Of a stretch of DNA of 64,000 bases, positions 1 through 9,988 are shown one piece after another. The translations under genes and the position numbers were made by a program. The notes beneath the pieces were generated by a model, which saw nothing but the letters and a program-made list of their open reading frames with translations, was not told where the DNA came from and searched no databases. Source of the stretch: Pinus tabuliformis (lineage: Eukaryota > Streptophyta > Pinopsida > Pinales > Pinaceae). The stretch is taken from the NCBI GenBank assembly GCA_031772625.1, contig CM062815.1, positions 118,366,989 to 118,430,988 on the forward strand, given 5' to 3'. The first letter of the stretch is position 1; every line of letters starts with the position of its first letter.

Positions 1-629
1 ACTTCTGGCATCATAATGTTTTAATCACCATAGGGAACACTCTGGGAAAGTTCCTAAAGATTGATGGGGACAAACTTACAAGGGGAATATTTACTTTCGC
101 CAGAATATGTGTTGAAGTAGATCTTAGCCAAGGATTACCAGGAAGTATAACACTGAATTTCAATAATACACAGTGGACACAACCTTTAGATTACGAAAAT
201 ACAACGTTCTGATGCCGTGGATGTCTACAAACAGGCCACCTCCATAGCGCCTATCCACAAGCAAAACAAATCCCCAAATGGAACAAGAAGCAACAGAGAA
301 AGCCAAAAGGATGGAAATATACAACCCCCTTGGATGAAGAAGCAGACACAATAGAGACAACATAATATAAAGCAGAAATGGATGATCAAAAAGTCCAGAA
401 CAACACACTAAAGGAAGAGAAAGACCCCAGTAACCCTTTGCAGCAACAAGAATCCCAGCCAATAGGAATGGAAATATCTAGCAACAAGCGAACTCATGGA
501 TCAGAAGGATTTGATTTTGATAAAGACTCTCCCATAAATACAAACGAAAATTAGCTATCCATTGTAACTGCCACCCCCAACACTGGAGGTTGGCGAAAGG
601 TGGAGAAAAAGAAAGGGAGAAAAGAATAG
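1..629 (+). pseudogene. LINE ORF1 (gag-like) fragment
   Basis: Frame 3 reads as the plant LINE ORF1/DUF4283 type: a domain with TIGNTLGKFLKID near its start, then a CCHC knuckle (CRGCLQTGH), then a basic tail ending at a stop at 627-629. Such proteins bind RNA in LINE particles. The copy is broken: an in-frame TGA at 210-212 sits just before the knuckle where Arg is usual, and the last knuckle Cys is Tyr. Further stops occur near 360 and 552. The fragment begins before the window. It is not part of the LINE that follows, which runs on the other strand and has its own ORF1. Confidence 0.7.
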
Positions 630-653
630 TACTTTATTTTTTATTTTTAGCAT

Positions 654-2850
654 CTAGAAAATGTAATTTTGTCTTATGAATAAAATTACGATTTTTTCCA
701 AGGGAAAAATAAAGCCAAGATATTTCAATTTTTTGTAAAAATTCATCACTGAAAAATGGAACAGAGATTGAGAAAAATTAATTTCATCTCTGGAGAAACC
801 AAACTCACAGATCGACGATTTATGAGTATTGACCTCCATCCCTGTAGTGAAGAGAGATAGGGAATTTTTAATTGTGAATGAATCTCTCCTAGATCCATTA
901 CTAAATAACAGCACATCATCCATGAAAAGGAGGTGAGAGAGTGATAGATCAGCTATCGTGATTGCCCCTTTAAGCTCACCTCATCTTTTGGCTTCCCCTA
1001 TCAACTTGCTCAAGCCTACAACAATAAATAAAAATAACAGAGGGGATAGCGGGCACTCCTGATGAAGGCCTCTTTCTATGTGGAAAAACTCTGATGTAGA
1101 ACCATTTATTAAAACAACAAAGGAAACAAAAGTGATACAACACATTATCCAATGTATGAAATTGATTTCAAAGCCAAGGTGACTTAACAACATTCTAATG
1201 TATATCCAACTTTACCTATCATGCTCCTTATAGATAAATCAATTTTTAAGACCATACTTTTGTTTTTTTTAGTCTTCATACTATGGAGGCCTTCTTGCAC
1301 TACCCTGATGGCCTCATGAATTTGCATACCCTCCAGGAATGCAAATTTCTCCTTGGAAATCTACTAAGATAACAACATTTTCAACATATTGGCAATACTA
1401 TTTTATATGATTTTGTAGACACTCTTGCATAGGGAAATTAGTCTAAAATAGGAATTGTGCAAATCATTCTTTGGATTAAGGGAAATAAAGGTAGAGTTGA
1501 AGGCATCATGCATTTTGCCAAAAAAAATTCTTTCCTCAATCACTTTTAGAAGATCACTCCCCACCTATTTGTAGGAGTCAACAAAGAATTCTAGAGGCTA
1601 CCCGTCTGGACACAAGATTTTTTCCCTTTTAAACCCATGTAGCACTTTCCAAAGTTCTTTCAAGACAAGTTCCATTAGCTCTCAGTTAGATTCTTCATCC
1701 ACATATCTAGGGAAGAAAAAAGAAATGTTTATAACTTTAGCAAGCGATGCTTCCTAGGGAGCTTTGAAAAAAGATAAAAAATGATTTGTGCCCAACCTAT
1801 AAATATCCCTAAAGTTAGAGGCCGTACCATCGTTAGGAGAATCTAAAGCCCATTTGGTGTTTATAGCCCTCCTTCCTCTAGAAATTTGTTGGAAATTTTT
1901 TATAATTTTATCGTCTTCGTGCAACCAAATAGCTTTGTTCTTCAACCTCTAAGTCTCTTCCATTTCTTCTAGAATCCTTCTCTTGGATACCTCCAACTAA
2001 ATGATATGTTTTTTAGATTCATTTGTTGCATGTCCCCCTTTTGCAAGGTCTTCCAACTGTTCTAGATTAGTTTCGTTATTCTTAAGAGCCTCCTAGTCCC
2101 TTCTTACTTTATCCTTTTCCCATTCCATAGTGACTATTTTATGTCTATTTATATTATCAGAAAATTTCATATTGCACGATCTATTCCCTTCCTGAATACA
2201 TTGTTGCCAGTGCTCCCTAACCAAAGCTCTGAAAGCTTCATCCTTCAGCGAAACATAATTGAATTTGAAAGGGGATTTTGGTTTCCTTATATCTCCTTGA
2301 AATTCTAGAAAGGTAGGATGATGATCAGAGCATCCACCCAGACCCACCCAATGGCACAAAGTGGGATATTTTCTAGTAGAGTGGTTTGTATCAAGAAATG
2401 ATCAATTATACGAGAAACCATGAGATCCCCCACTCTTATGTTACACCATGTCAATTTTAGTTTTTCCATTTCCACATTGATGAAATTATGTGTCTCTGAT
2501 AATTGAATGAAAAAATATTATAAAGAATCAACATGTGCATGTTCACCCCATATCTCAAACAAACCCAAAGACCTCCCTAGATTATGTTTTTTTCCCGCAT
2601 AAAAGCCTGATTCAGCAAATTGTCCGAGAAAGGCACTCTTTCTTGAAAGGGACTGTATACATTAACTATCCTAAGCTCACTTCTAATTTCTTCAACAAAA
2701 ATATCAGGTGCCAAAACTCCCTCGCTTCCCCATGAATTAAGGATCCTAATGTATTTTTGGTTGAGGCCCATGGCTAAACCTCTTGACCTTCCTTTAGCAT
2801 TAATAGCCATAAAAAACCAACTATGAAAAAGCAATTCTGGCACCTTTACA
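654..2850 (-). pseudogene. LINE ORF2: endonuclease and reverse transcriptase
   Basis: Pieces in order on the minus strand: AP-type endonuclease at 2843-2577 (GLAMGLNQKYIRILNSWGS, then NVYSPF) and 2359-2093, which holds the SDHHP motif of the endonuclease C-terminus. The linker is at 1945-1754. Reverse transcriptase begins about 1590, with VLINGS and RGLHQECPLSPLLF at 1193-981 and the catalytic box LLFMDDVLLFS at about 945-895. The usual box in plant LINEs is FADD or FVDD, so FMDD is a mild variant. The expected RGLRQGDPLSP motif is altered. Stops and frameshifts separate every piece. Such proteins nick target DNA and prime reverse transcription from it. Confidence 0.8.
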
Positions 2851-3077
2851 ATATCCTCACTTGAATGTAAAGTTTCTGAAAAGGAATGACATCCGATTGT
2901 TCCAACAACACCAAATGTTTTAAGGTTAGACGTTTGGAGGGGCTATCCATCCCTCGATAATTGAAAGATAAACACTTCACTGGGAATCAGAGACAAGGGT
3001 TTGCACCACTCTAAGCACCCCTTCCAAAGAGAGTTCTTTACCAACACCTATATCGAGGCTTTCGTGAACATTATCTT

Positions 3078-4310
3078 TTAAAAATTGGGATTATCTTTTG
3101 AAACTTGAGATTGCCATCCTCTCGGGTTTTTAGATATTTTTGATGGGGATGGAGGCCCGCAACCCCAGTTAGCATCAGGAGGAATATGGTCCTTATATTT
3201 TGAGTGAAAATTATAATGGGGGCCTCCATTAGAGATTGATGAGGAGTCAAAATTTATAGAGAGGGAAGGGGAGGGTGTCAGAAAACATGTAGAATCAAAT
3301 AAAATGGGAAAAGTAATAGAGGAAAAACCCATATTTAAAAACACTTCACCCCCAGATGTACACACAAAAGACAAGTGCATATCCAAAGAGCTCAAAGAAT
3401 TGATGAGATTAGAGTTAGGGGAATGGGAGGGGGATAGAGTACCTGACACAGGCATCCCAATGATGGCTACCTACGTAGCCCAAGAAACAAGAGAATTCAT
3501 GATCTCATGTTGTATTTGAGTGTCTTCATCCATGAAACAACAATTTGGGGCTTCAAGACACCCAAGATTTTCACCCTTCATTATATCACCACCACCACCA
3601 TCCTTGATTCCACCCGAGTTTCCCGTATTCGACTAATTCTTTCCCAATTTTCCATTATAAGGGAGAAGATAGTCTTTCAACACATGCCCCACCTCATGAC
3701 ATCTCCTACATTCGAACAACACACTTTTGTAACCTAGTATTTGACTATAAGCTAACCCTTGACACTGAATTTTTAAGTTGGCCACTGAACCTCCTCTAGT
3801 GTCCAAATTGGCCAAAACCCTTGCATACGCCATCTTCCCTGACTCCATAAAAGATTGATCATAATATAGAAATGACCCTGAATCCTCACCAATTATATGG
3901 AACATGTCTTCAGTCCATAGTTGCTTAGGAAAATAGGGAAGTTTCACCCAAACCAGACCATAAACTAACTATTATTTATTAGGGTAAAAAAGGGGTGAAC
4001 ATATTTTAAACAGAATAGGTGCCATCTCAATGTTCCAATACCTGGATAAGACCCAACTTGCCTTAGACTCCTTACTGAACTTGAGAACAAACCAAGCTCT
4101 TATTAGAATACAGACCATTAAAAGAGAGGACATTTCCTCCCCCCATTGTTCCTTTCCAAGATCTCAATCTAGTAGTTGAATAATGTCCAACCAACACTCT
4201 TCCCATAGTATATCATCCAACCGAACCACTTAACCCAGAATCATATTTTTGACTGCCTCTCTAACTTCAAGACATTTCACCTTCTTGTCATTCTTCCTAT
4301 GCTTCATCAC
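3078..4310 (-). pseudogene. LINE ORF1: DUF4283 and CCHC knuckle
   Basis: Reading the minus strand, an N-terminal part with the typical tryptophan-rich core (near 4100) leads to WVKLP-like residues at about 3950. At 3947-3633 comes a segment ending in the zinc knuckle CRRCHEVGHVLKDY, with the final Cys replaced by Tyr. A Ser/Pro-rich tail with no domain I can name follows at 3455-3078. The family binds LINE RNA. Two adjacent stops near 3965 and frame changes mark it as dead. Confidence 0.65.
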
Positions 4311-4330
4311 CTCCTCATGTCCATCATTTG

Positions 4331-4592
4331 GACTCTTTAGAGGGAGTATCTCATGTTGGTTGCAACCCCTATGATCCACACCCCTGATGATTCCCCTTAG
4401 ACTATGTGGATTCCCTTGTCGAGCCCAGAATATGAACCTACATGGAAATCAGAGACCCCTACCACTCTCGATAAAACAAGACTTTTTCTCGAGAAGCTTA
4501 AATCTTTAGATATAGGAAATCCCTTAATGCATGTTGTATTGTGAAACGTACTAAACCTCTTGTGGGTACCTTCCTGGCCATTGAAACCCTAA
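4331..4592. other. Non-coding stretch upstream of LINE ORF1
   Basis: No open frame of note. It may be the 5' untranslated part of the minus-strand LINE or unrelated spacer. I see no promoter or terminal repeat. Confidence 0.3.
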
Positions 4593-4803
4593 CCCTAACT
4601 GTTCATTTAAGAAATGAGTTGCATCCTCCTAACTCCTTTATACATTCAAATTAAAATAGCTTACTACAAATTGCAGTGATTCTATAGATACCATGAATAA
4701 CCCTAATTGTTCATTGGAGAAATGAGTTGCATCCTTCTAACTCCTTTATACATTCAAATTAAAACAACTTACTACAAATTGCAATGATTCTATAGATACC
4801 CTA
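4593..4803. repeat. 108-bp tandem duplication
   Basis: Two head-to-tail copies, about 4593-4700 and 4701-4803, each running from CCCTAA-TGTTCATT to TCTATAGATACC. They differ at several scattered bases, so the duplication is not recent. No coding content. Confidence 0.85.
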
Positions 4804-4918
4804 AATCTACCGACTATTGATATTCTAAGTTGGTCCATACCTAATTTTCTAGATTGAGACCTTAAGAATGCCCCGAAAAAGACTCCACCTTGAAGTGTTG
4901 AGCCCTAGTATTGCACCA

Positions 4919-5195
4919 AAAGTACTGCAACTCCCAAGGGATACTCAACTCTATTTATCAACCCAGGGTTTGTACAAACTTCGAGGTGACATTGTTATAT
5001 GCACAATAGATGGGATTCTACTCATGCCACCAACAATGTAAACTTTGAAACGGGAACTGAGGTACAAGAGTACTACAACTTCCAAGGGATCCTCAACTCT
5101 ATTTATCACGACAGTGCTATATGCACAGTAGATGAGATTTGGATTCTACTCATGCCACCAACAATGTAAACTTTGAAATGAGAACTAAGGTAGCA
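4919..5195. repeat. About 149-bp tandem duplication
   Basis: Copy 1 is about 4919-5066 and copy 2 about 5067-5195, which carries a small deletion. Both contain AGTACT-CAACT, a segment around CTCATGCCACC and then ACAATGTAAACTTTGAAA. The right-hand part of the unit is the outer end of the large inverted repeat annotated from 5160, so the duplication includes the palindrome's left end plus flank. Confidence 0.8.
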
Positions 5196-5356
5196 AAAAA
5201 GTGACTCGATTTTGAAAAGTGGTGATGCAGAATACACTTCTTTTTTTTAGAGCATATTTTGGTCACTTTAAATTTTTTAATGTATTAAGTGTGGATATTT
5301 TTTTTAAATGTTACATTTTTGACACTTTAAAATTTATTATGTATACTTAAAAAGGC

Positions 5357-5358
<2 letters not shown>

Positions 5359-5419
<61 letters not shown>
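5359..5419. repeat. (TA)n microsatellite
   Basis: About 30 uninterrupted TA units inside the left arm of the palindrome. Confidence 0.98.
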
Positions 5420-5421
<2 letters not shown>

Positions 5422-6204
5422 TAAACCATAAAAGAATTTGGGAAAAAAACTATAAAATTAAGTAAAAATATTTTTTTTTTTAAAACATTAACAAAACTAA
5501 AAAAAAATTAAAAACAAACTAAATTAAAAAAGATAGAAAATAAAAAAAAACTATTAAAATTAAGATTAAAAACATTTTAAAAAACTAGAAAACAAAAATA
5601 TACTCAAATTAAAAAATATATCTATATATAAACAAAAAAACATTTAAAATTTTAAAAAATAATATTTAAAAAAAGATAGAAAATTAACAAAACAAAATTA
5701 AAAAACTACTAAAATTAAGATTAAAAACATTTAAAAAAACTAAAAAACCTCAAAAAAAAAAAAAAACAATTGTAATAAAAATAAAAAAACATTTAAAATT
5801 TTAAAAAATAATATTATAATTTTTATAAAACCATACATATATATATATATATAATTTTAAAAACCCACGCACATTTATATATTTTTTTAAATAAATATTT
5901 TTATTTAAAAAAAAAATTATTCCCATTTTTTTGAATTTTTTTAAAAAACAAACATCTTTTTAAAACATTTTTTTTTTTTATATTTTTAAAAACCCACACA
6001 CATTTATATATATTTTTTAAATAAATAATTTTTATTTAAAAAAAATTATGCACATTTTTTTGAATATTTTTAAAAAATAAACATTTATTTTTTTTAAACA
6101 TATTTTTTTATTTTAAACATTTAAAAAAAATCATTTAAAAACAAAAAAACAATGATACTTATTTTTTTTATTTTTTTAAAATAAATGTTTAATTTTTTTG
6201 TTGA
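5420..6204. repeat. A-rich low-complexity DNA with internal repeats
   Basis: No gene. Homopurine and homopyrimidine runs. A segment starting TTAAAAACCCAC recurs at about 5854 and 5985 (period near 132). A second internal pair, starting CTA(T/C)TAAAATTAAGATT, is at 5551 and 5706. The stretch to about 5850 belongs to the left palindrome arm. Confidence 0.7.
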
Positions 6205-7719
6205 ATTGAGGCTTTTGTGATCCATAACAATTATAAGAAGAATTTCGGCGTAAATCACATGTAGAAAATCTTTGTCGACACGTTTCAAACCAACTAGTGT
6301 GGTTCATCGTCAGGGCAAATTGAGGAGTCAGATCATGGCTACATAATAAATAGGGAGATCAGATCTTCCCAACGGCTAGGTTGACTAGGTTAACTATCAA
6401 CTGCTATCTAAAAAACGGCTAGATAATATTATAATGTTAAACAGTCAAAAGATAATATTATAATTATAGTAATTAAATTTCTTTAATCAATTATATATAT
6501 TATAATATATTATATATTCGAATGTAATTCCATCTTGTTTTATTCATATATTATTCTTTGGTTATTAATATATTTAATTCATTTTTAATTTATTCATTTA
6601 AGTCACAAGGGATAAGTAAAGGGGGGTTTTTGAAAAATCTTTCATAGGTTTTAAATTAATTTATTTAATTCTCTAGGGACGAGAATGTTATTCTATTTTA
6701 ATCTTATTATATATTATTCTATGGTTATTAAATTAACTTATTTAATTAATCATTTATATCAGTAGGGATAAGTAAAGGAGTTTTCTAGTAATATTGATTT
6801 AATGGAATTAATAAACTATTATTGAATATTGGTTTAATTTTTATTTATTTATATAATTTTATTTTATTTTATTTAGTGTTTTTTTTTTTGGTAAAGGTAA
6901 AAGCTTAATAAAAAATACCAAAAAAGCCATCTAATAGTACAAGCCAAGAAAAATAAATAGAATGAGCAACCAATTTTTAAGAACAAGAAGGTCAAGAATA
7001 TGACCATTAGTAAAACACTAAGCCAAAGGAGAAACCCTAGTAGGAAGGAAAAGACATGGCTCAAACGAGAAGGATCCGGGAAATTCAGGGGATATATCGA
7101 AAGGTCGAAAAGGTTAAATACAAAAAAAGGGGTAAAAAAAGGGGTGGGGGGGGAAGGAAAAACAAAGGCAAGACTAAAAAGAAAGGGCAGGGATCCAACA
7201 GCTACTAATCTTCCAGCCATAATCTCTATTGAGATTGATATGCCTTCTTTCAATTTTAATAGCTTCCTTGAATTTACGGTGATGGAACTGCACAACCTTA
7301 GCAATAACCTTGGCCTCCTCTATACAAACCTGATGCTTGGTTTTTTTCGCATGCTCTACTAATGCTGAAGACTTGGTTCTCCCATGTCTTAGGTCAGCTG
7401 CATGTTCGTTGATTCTTTGATGGATGGAGCGCCCTGTTTCTCCGATGTAGGGGGTCCCACAAGAAGACACCCTTCATGTCTTTAGGGTCAATGGGATCTT
7501 TCACCGATCGTGGTGATTTACAAATGGTGTTGAGGGGCCTAAAGGTTGAGAAAATATTATACTTCTTAAGGATACGAGCAATCTTGTCCGTGGTTCCCTG
7601 GACATAGGGAAGATGGACACCTAGCAGGCATTCTTTAGGTTCTTTTTTAATTAACGAATTTTTAGAGGCTTTAAGGAAAGCTTTCTAACCTAGGTGCCTA
7701 CTATAGCCATTCTCCACAA

Positions 7720-7720
<1 letters not shown>
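6205..7720 (-). mobile_element. 5'-truncated Penelope-like element (Dryad-like)
   Basis: The minus strand reads the C-terminal end of a Penelope-like retroelement, then about 0.8 kb of AT-rich 3' sequence. It ends near 6330-6205 in CCTGACGATGAACC...GAAACGTGTCGACAAAG, the kind of terminus I associate with Penelope-like 3' ends. The 5' side stops at the (TA)n tract at 7722. EN-positive Penelope-like elements are rare in plants; the Dryad family is known from conifers and is thought to have come from arthropods by horizontal transfer. Assignment to that family is inference; the GIY-YIG domain itself is clear. Confidence 0.75.
7174..7720 (-). pseudogene. Penelope-like ORF end: RT tail and GIY-YIG endonuclease
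   Basis: The upstream frame (about 7715-7475) gives the connector seen in Penelope-like proteins: LPYVQGTTDKIARILKKYNI, then FRPLNTI, then VKDPIDPKDMKGV. After a frameshift near 7470 it continues as SSCGTPYIGETGRSIHQRIN and EHAADLRHG to 7174. PYIG is the second half of the GIY-YIG core, the Arg in TGRSIHQR is the catalytic Arg position, and the Glu in FKEAIKIE fits the metal-binding Glu. NLNRDYGWKISS and WIPAL close the domain as in the family. The endonuclease nicks target DNA for primed reverse transcription. The RT core is absent and at least one stop interrupts the tail, so the copy is dead. Confidence 0.85.

Positions 7721-7721
<1 letters not shown>

Positions 7722-7779
<58 letters not shown>
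7722..7779. repeat. (TA)n microsatellite
   Basis: About 28 TA units exactly at the truncated 5' boundary of the Penelope-like fragment. Confidence 0.97.
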
Positions 7780-7783
<4 letters not shown>

Positions 7784-7840
7784 AAATGTTTTTTTCAAGA
7801 TAAAAATATATATATTTTTTAAGTTTTAATTTTTTTTTGT

Positions 7841-8035
7841 TTTTTTTTCGTAAGCTTAGGTATGACCCTCTCACTTTCGAGTTTTTACATATCTGTTATT
7901 CACCCCATTTCCGAGGAGGGTAGCACAAGAATCGAACCCAAGGAGGGTAGCACAAGAATGAACCCAAGATCTCCGATTTAGTGTGAATTCATTTCCACGG
8001 CCATTGCCACTTGAGCTACCCCTTGGAGACTCACG
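7841..8035 (-). mobile_element. tRNA-derived SINE with duplicated B box
   Basis: On the minus strand the sequence starts near 8035 with a tRNA-like head: GGGGTAGCTCAAGTGG contains a box A (plus positions 8007-8018). A box B-like GGTTCATTC (7956-7964) follows at tRNA spacing. A second copy of the box B region, GGTTCGATTC (7929-7938), lies 27 bp downstream within a direct repeat of AGGAGGGTAGCACAAGAAT. The element ends in an A-rich tail on the minus strand (about 7850-7825). These are pol III SINE features. Which tRNA it derives from I cannot tell. It sits in the right palindrome arm. Confidence 0.7.
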
Positions 8036-8387
8036 TTTTTTTTAAATTTGAAAATATATATATGTATTTTTTTTTAAATTTTAATTGTTTTTTTAAGGTT
8101 TTTTTTTAAATGTTTTTAATCTTAATTTTAGTAGATTTTAATTTTCTTTTTGTTTTTTTTTTGTTTTTTGTTAATTTTTTTCAATTATTCTACTTAATTT
8201 TTTATTTTTTTTCCAAATTTTTGTTTTTTTTGTTTTCTTTTCCAATTTTTTTTTATGGTTTACAAGATAATTTTTTATTTACATTTTTTTTAAATATGTT
8301 TTTCTTATTATTTATTTGTTTACATTTGGTTTTTTTTTTGGTTAATTTTGTTTTTTTTGTTTTTTTTTTTTTTTACATTTTTATGAT

Positions 8388-8427
<40 letters not shown>

Positions 8428-8577
8428 GTTTTGTTATTTTTTTAACTTTTTTTTGTTTTGTGTTCTTTCATTGTTTTAATTTTTAAACTTTTAATTTTTT
8501 TTATGCTTTCATTATTCTTTTGAAATTTTAATGTTTTTCAGAATCATGATAAAATCATTTATGCCATTATTTCAAAA
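8036..8577. repeat. T-rich low-complexity arm with (TA)n
   Basis: No gene. T-rich sequence that mirrors the A-rich left arm of the palindrome; (TA)n at about 8391-8421. The open frame through it encodes only Phe/Leu/Tyr runs and is a composition artefact. Confidence 0.8.
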
Positions 8578-8880
8578 TGTTGAAAATTTATCCTTTAAAA
8601 AGAAAGTGTTATTTCAGCATCAACACTTTTCGTTTTGAGTGTGTTTTTTGCACAGTTTTTGCACAAAAAATTGGTTTTCACTGTCATTTTTAAAACATGT
8701 TGAATATTTACTTAAAAAAAAGTGTTATTCCAACATCAAAACTTTTCATTTTGAGGGTGTTTTTTGCACAATTTTCGCACAAAAAATTGGTTTTTGCCGC
8801 CATTTTTAAAACGTGTTGAAAATTTACCCTAGAAAAAAAAAAGTGTTATTCCAGCCTCAACACTTTTAGTTTTTAGCACT
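8578..8880. repeat. About 118-bp tandem repeat, 2.6 copies
   Basis: Copies begin at 8578, 8698 and 8814 with TGTTGAA-ATTTA, each followed by AGTGTTATT and, in the first two, a GCACAAAAAATTGGTTTT block. The third is partial. The array lies inside the right palindrome arm; the left arm shows only one degenerate unit. Confidence 0.85.
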
Positions 8881-8968
8881 ATTTTTCATGTGTTTTTGGG
8901 TATTTTGGGGGTTTTTTGCTAGAGTTTCCATTTTGAGTTTATAGTTCCCATTTCAAAGTTTACATTGT

Positions 8969-9464
8969 TCACCTTCAACTAGGAAATTTGATCAATAGTG
9001 CTACAAGGCCATTCCTCCTACTAAATTAGAATGAAAACTAGCTAATGAAGGTGCAATTTAGAAGCTACCTCTAACTATGTAAAGGGAAATACTATTAACT
9101 TCAACTTGCTATTGAATTAAATCATGAAAATACAAGAGCCACACTACCTGCAGAAAGGAAACTAGATTATCTTGCAATCAACCATATAGTTATCAAATAT
9201 ACTTGTAGACAAGAAGCTGACCTACTAAACCATAACTCAAGATTCTGTGTATCATCTAACTAGCTCACACTTGCATACAAATCAATGTTCTATTTGTACC
9301 AAATCTGTGATAAGGAAACTAATGCTATTTTGTTTTGCAGTGAAGGAAAATGAGGGTTTGGAGTGGCCTAGGAGATTTCCTTAATAATGGAGTCACAACT
9401 GGGGGTCAACATCCTTCTAAACTAAGTCCAAACTGCAGCAAAGGTCAAAACTGGTGAAGAAACA
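8969..9464. other. Unannotated spacer
   Basis: No gene, RNA or repeat recognised. It is the left flank of the copia insertion at 9465; the original locus continues at 14388 after the duplicated AAACA. Confidence 0.5.
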
Positions 9465-9939
9465 TGTAGGTTTTAACCCGTACAGAAATTACCTGCATAC
9501 AAATTCTAAAACATAGAAAATAAACAATGCGAGAGCATAACACATAAAACACATATACACAGATATTTTCCCCTTGATCCCAAAACTAGGACTACCAGCT
9601 TGATTTTTTATTATGTTCATTTCAATGTTACAATACATATTTATACATGCTGAAGCATCCAATACCATGGACCAAAAACCATCACGTCGAAAACCATGGA
9701 CCAAAAACCATCGCATCCAAAACCATGCACAAAACCACAGGTAGGTCCGTCCAACCTAATATAGGGTCCAAAAAAAAAAATCCCAGGGGCACTACCCTGG
9801 ACCCCATAGAGGGGGGCTACCCGCCCCCCTCAAACCCCCCGCTACATAATCAATGCAACGAAGGAGGGCTCCGCCCCCCCTCTAACCCCCCAATTAACTA
9901 CGTGGGCTAGTCGTGGAAAGAATATAACACAACCCAACA
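9465..9939 (-). repeat. 3' LTR of copia element A
   Basis: 475 bp, from TG to CA on the plus strand (minus: TGTTGGGTTGTG...CCTACA). It holds a short internal duplication of ACCATGGACCAAAAACCATC (about 9663-9716) and C-rich runs. It has about 50 bp around 9835-9884 that the other LTR lacks. The gap is flanked by the C-run/TC-AACCCCC motif, so the loss or gain probably went through that repeat. Confidence 0.95.
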
Positions 9940-9951
9940 TTCTCCCACTTG
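9940..9951 (-). other. Polypurine tract of copia element A
   Basis: Minus-strand CAAGTGGGAGAA directly abuts the 3' LTR: the plus-strand DNA primer site. Confidence 0.85.
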
Positions 9952-9988
9952 TTGTTTTCTTTTCATAGGGAACCATAAGAGATCTTAG

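Larger units (their letters stand above)
650..4330 (-). mobile_element. Decayed L1-type LINE, minus strand
   Basis: On the minus strand the order is DUF4283/CCHC ORF1 (about 4310 to 3078), endonuclease (about 2850 to 2090), linker, then reverse transcriptase (about 1590 to 654). This is the L1-type order of plant LINEs. Many stops and frameshifts break both reading frames. The element stops in the reverse transcriptase region near 650, so its 3' end (distal RT, RNase H if present, poly-A) is missing. It abuts a plus-strand LINE ORF1 fragment. The 5' end is not resolved. Confidence 0.75.
5160..8968. repeat. Large interrupted palindrome (long inverted repeats)
   Basis: The left arm (about 5160-5850) and right arm (about 8050-8968) are inverted copies. 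Two anchors are clear: 5162-5186 against 8943-8967 (24 of 25 bases match in inverted orientation) and 5706-5732 against 8108-8134 (27 bases, no mismatch seen). The arms are correspondingly A-rich on the left and T-rich on the right. Between the anchors the order of landmarks is conserved, though low complexity blurs the alignment. The centre holds a Penelope-like fragment, a SINE and AT repeats. CACC lies on both outer sides and could be a short target duplication or chance. It could be a non-autonomous DNA transposon with long inverted ends. Confidence 0.6.

Noticed and set aside
1..4330. Twin-priming inversion to explain opposite LINE strands
   Set aside because: Both sides contain their own, different ORF1 zinc knuckle, so they are two elements.
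4585..4600. AACCCTAACCCTAACT, telomere-like
   Set aside because: Only about two units within a tandem duplication; no interstitial telomere array.
7000..7362. Plus-strand 120-codon frame rich in Lys/Arg
   Set aside because: It is antisense to the Penelope-like endonuclease and its 3' sequence and has no protein-like pattern.
8110..8445. 111-codon open frame of Phe/Leu/Tyr
   Set aside because: It runs through T-rich low-complexity DNA and a TA repeat in the palindrome arm; composition artefact.
9647..9910. Frame in copia A LTR with Pro-rich tail (also 14148-14333)
   Set aside because: Inside the LTR, frame not kept between the two LTR copies, no protein pattern.
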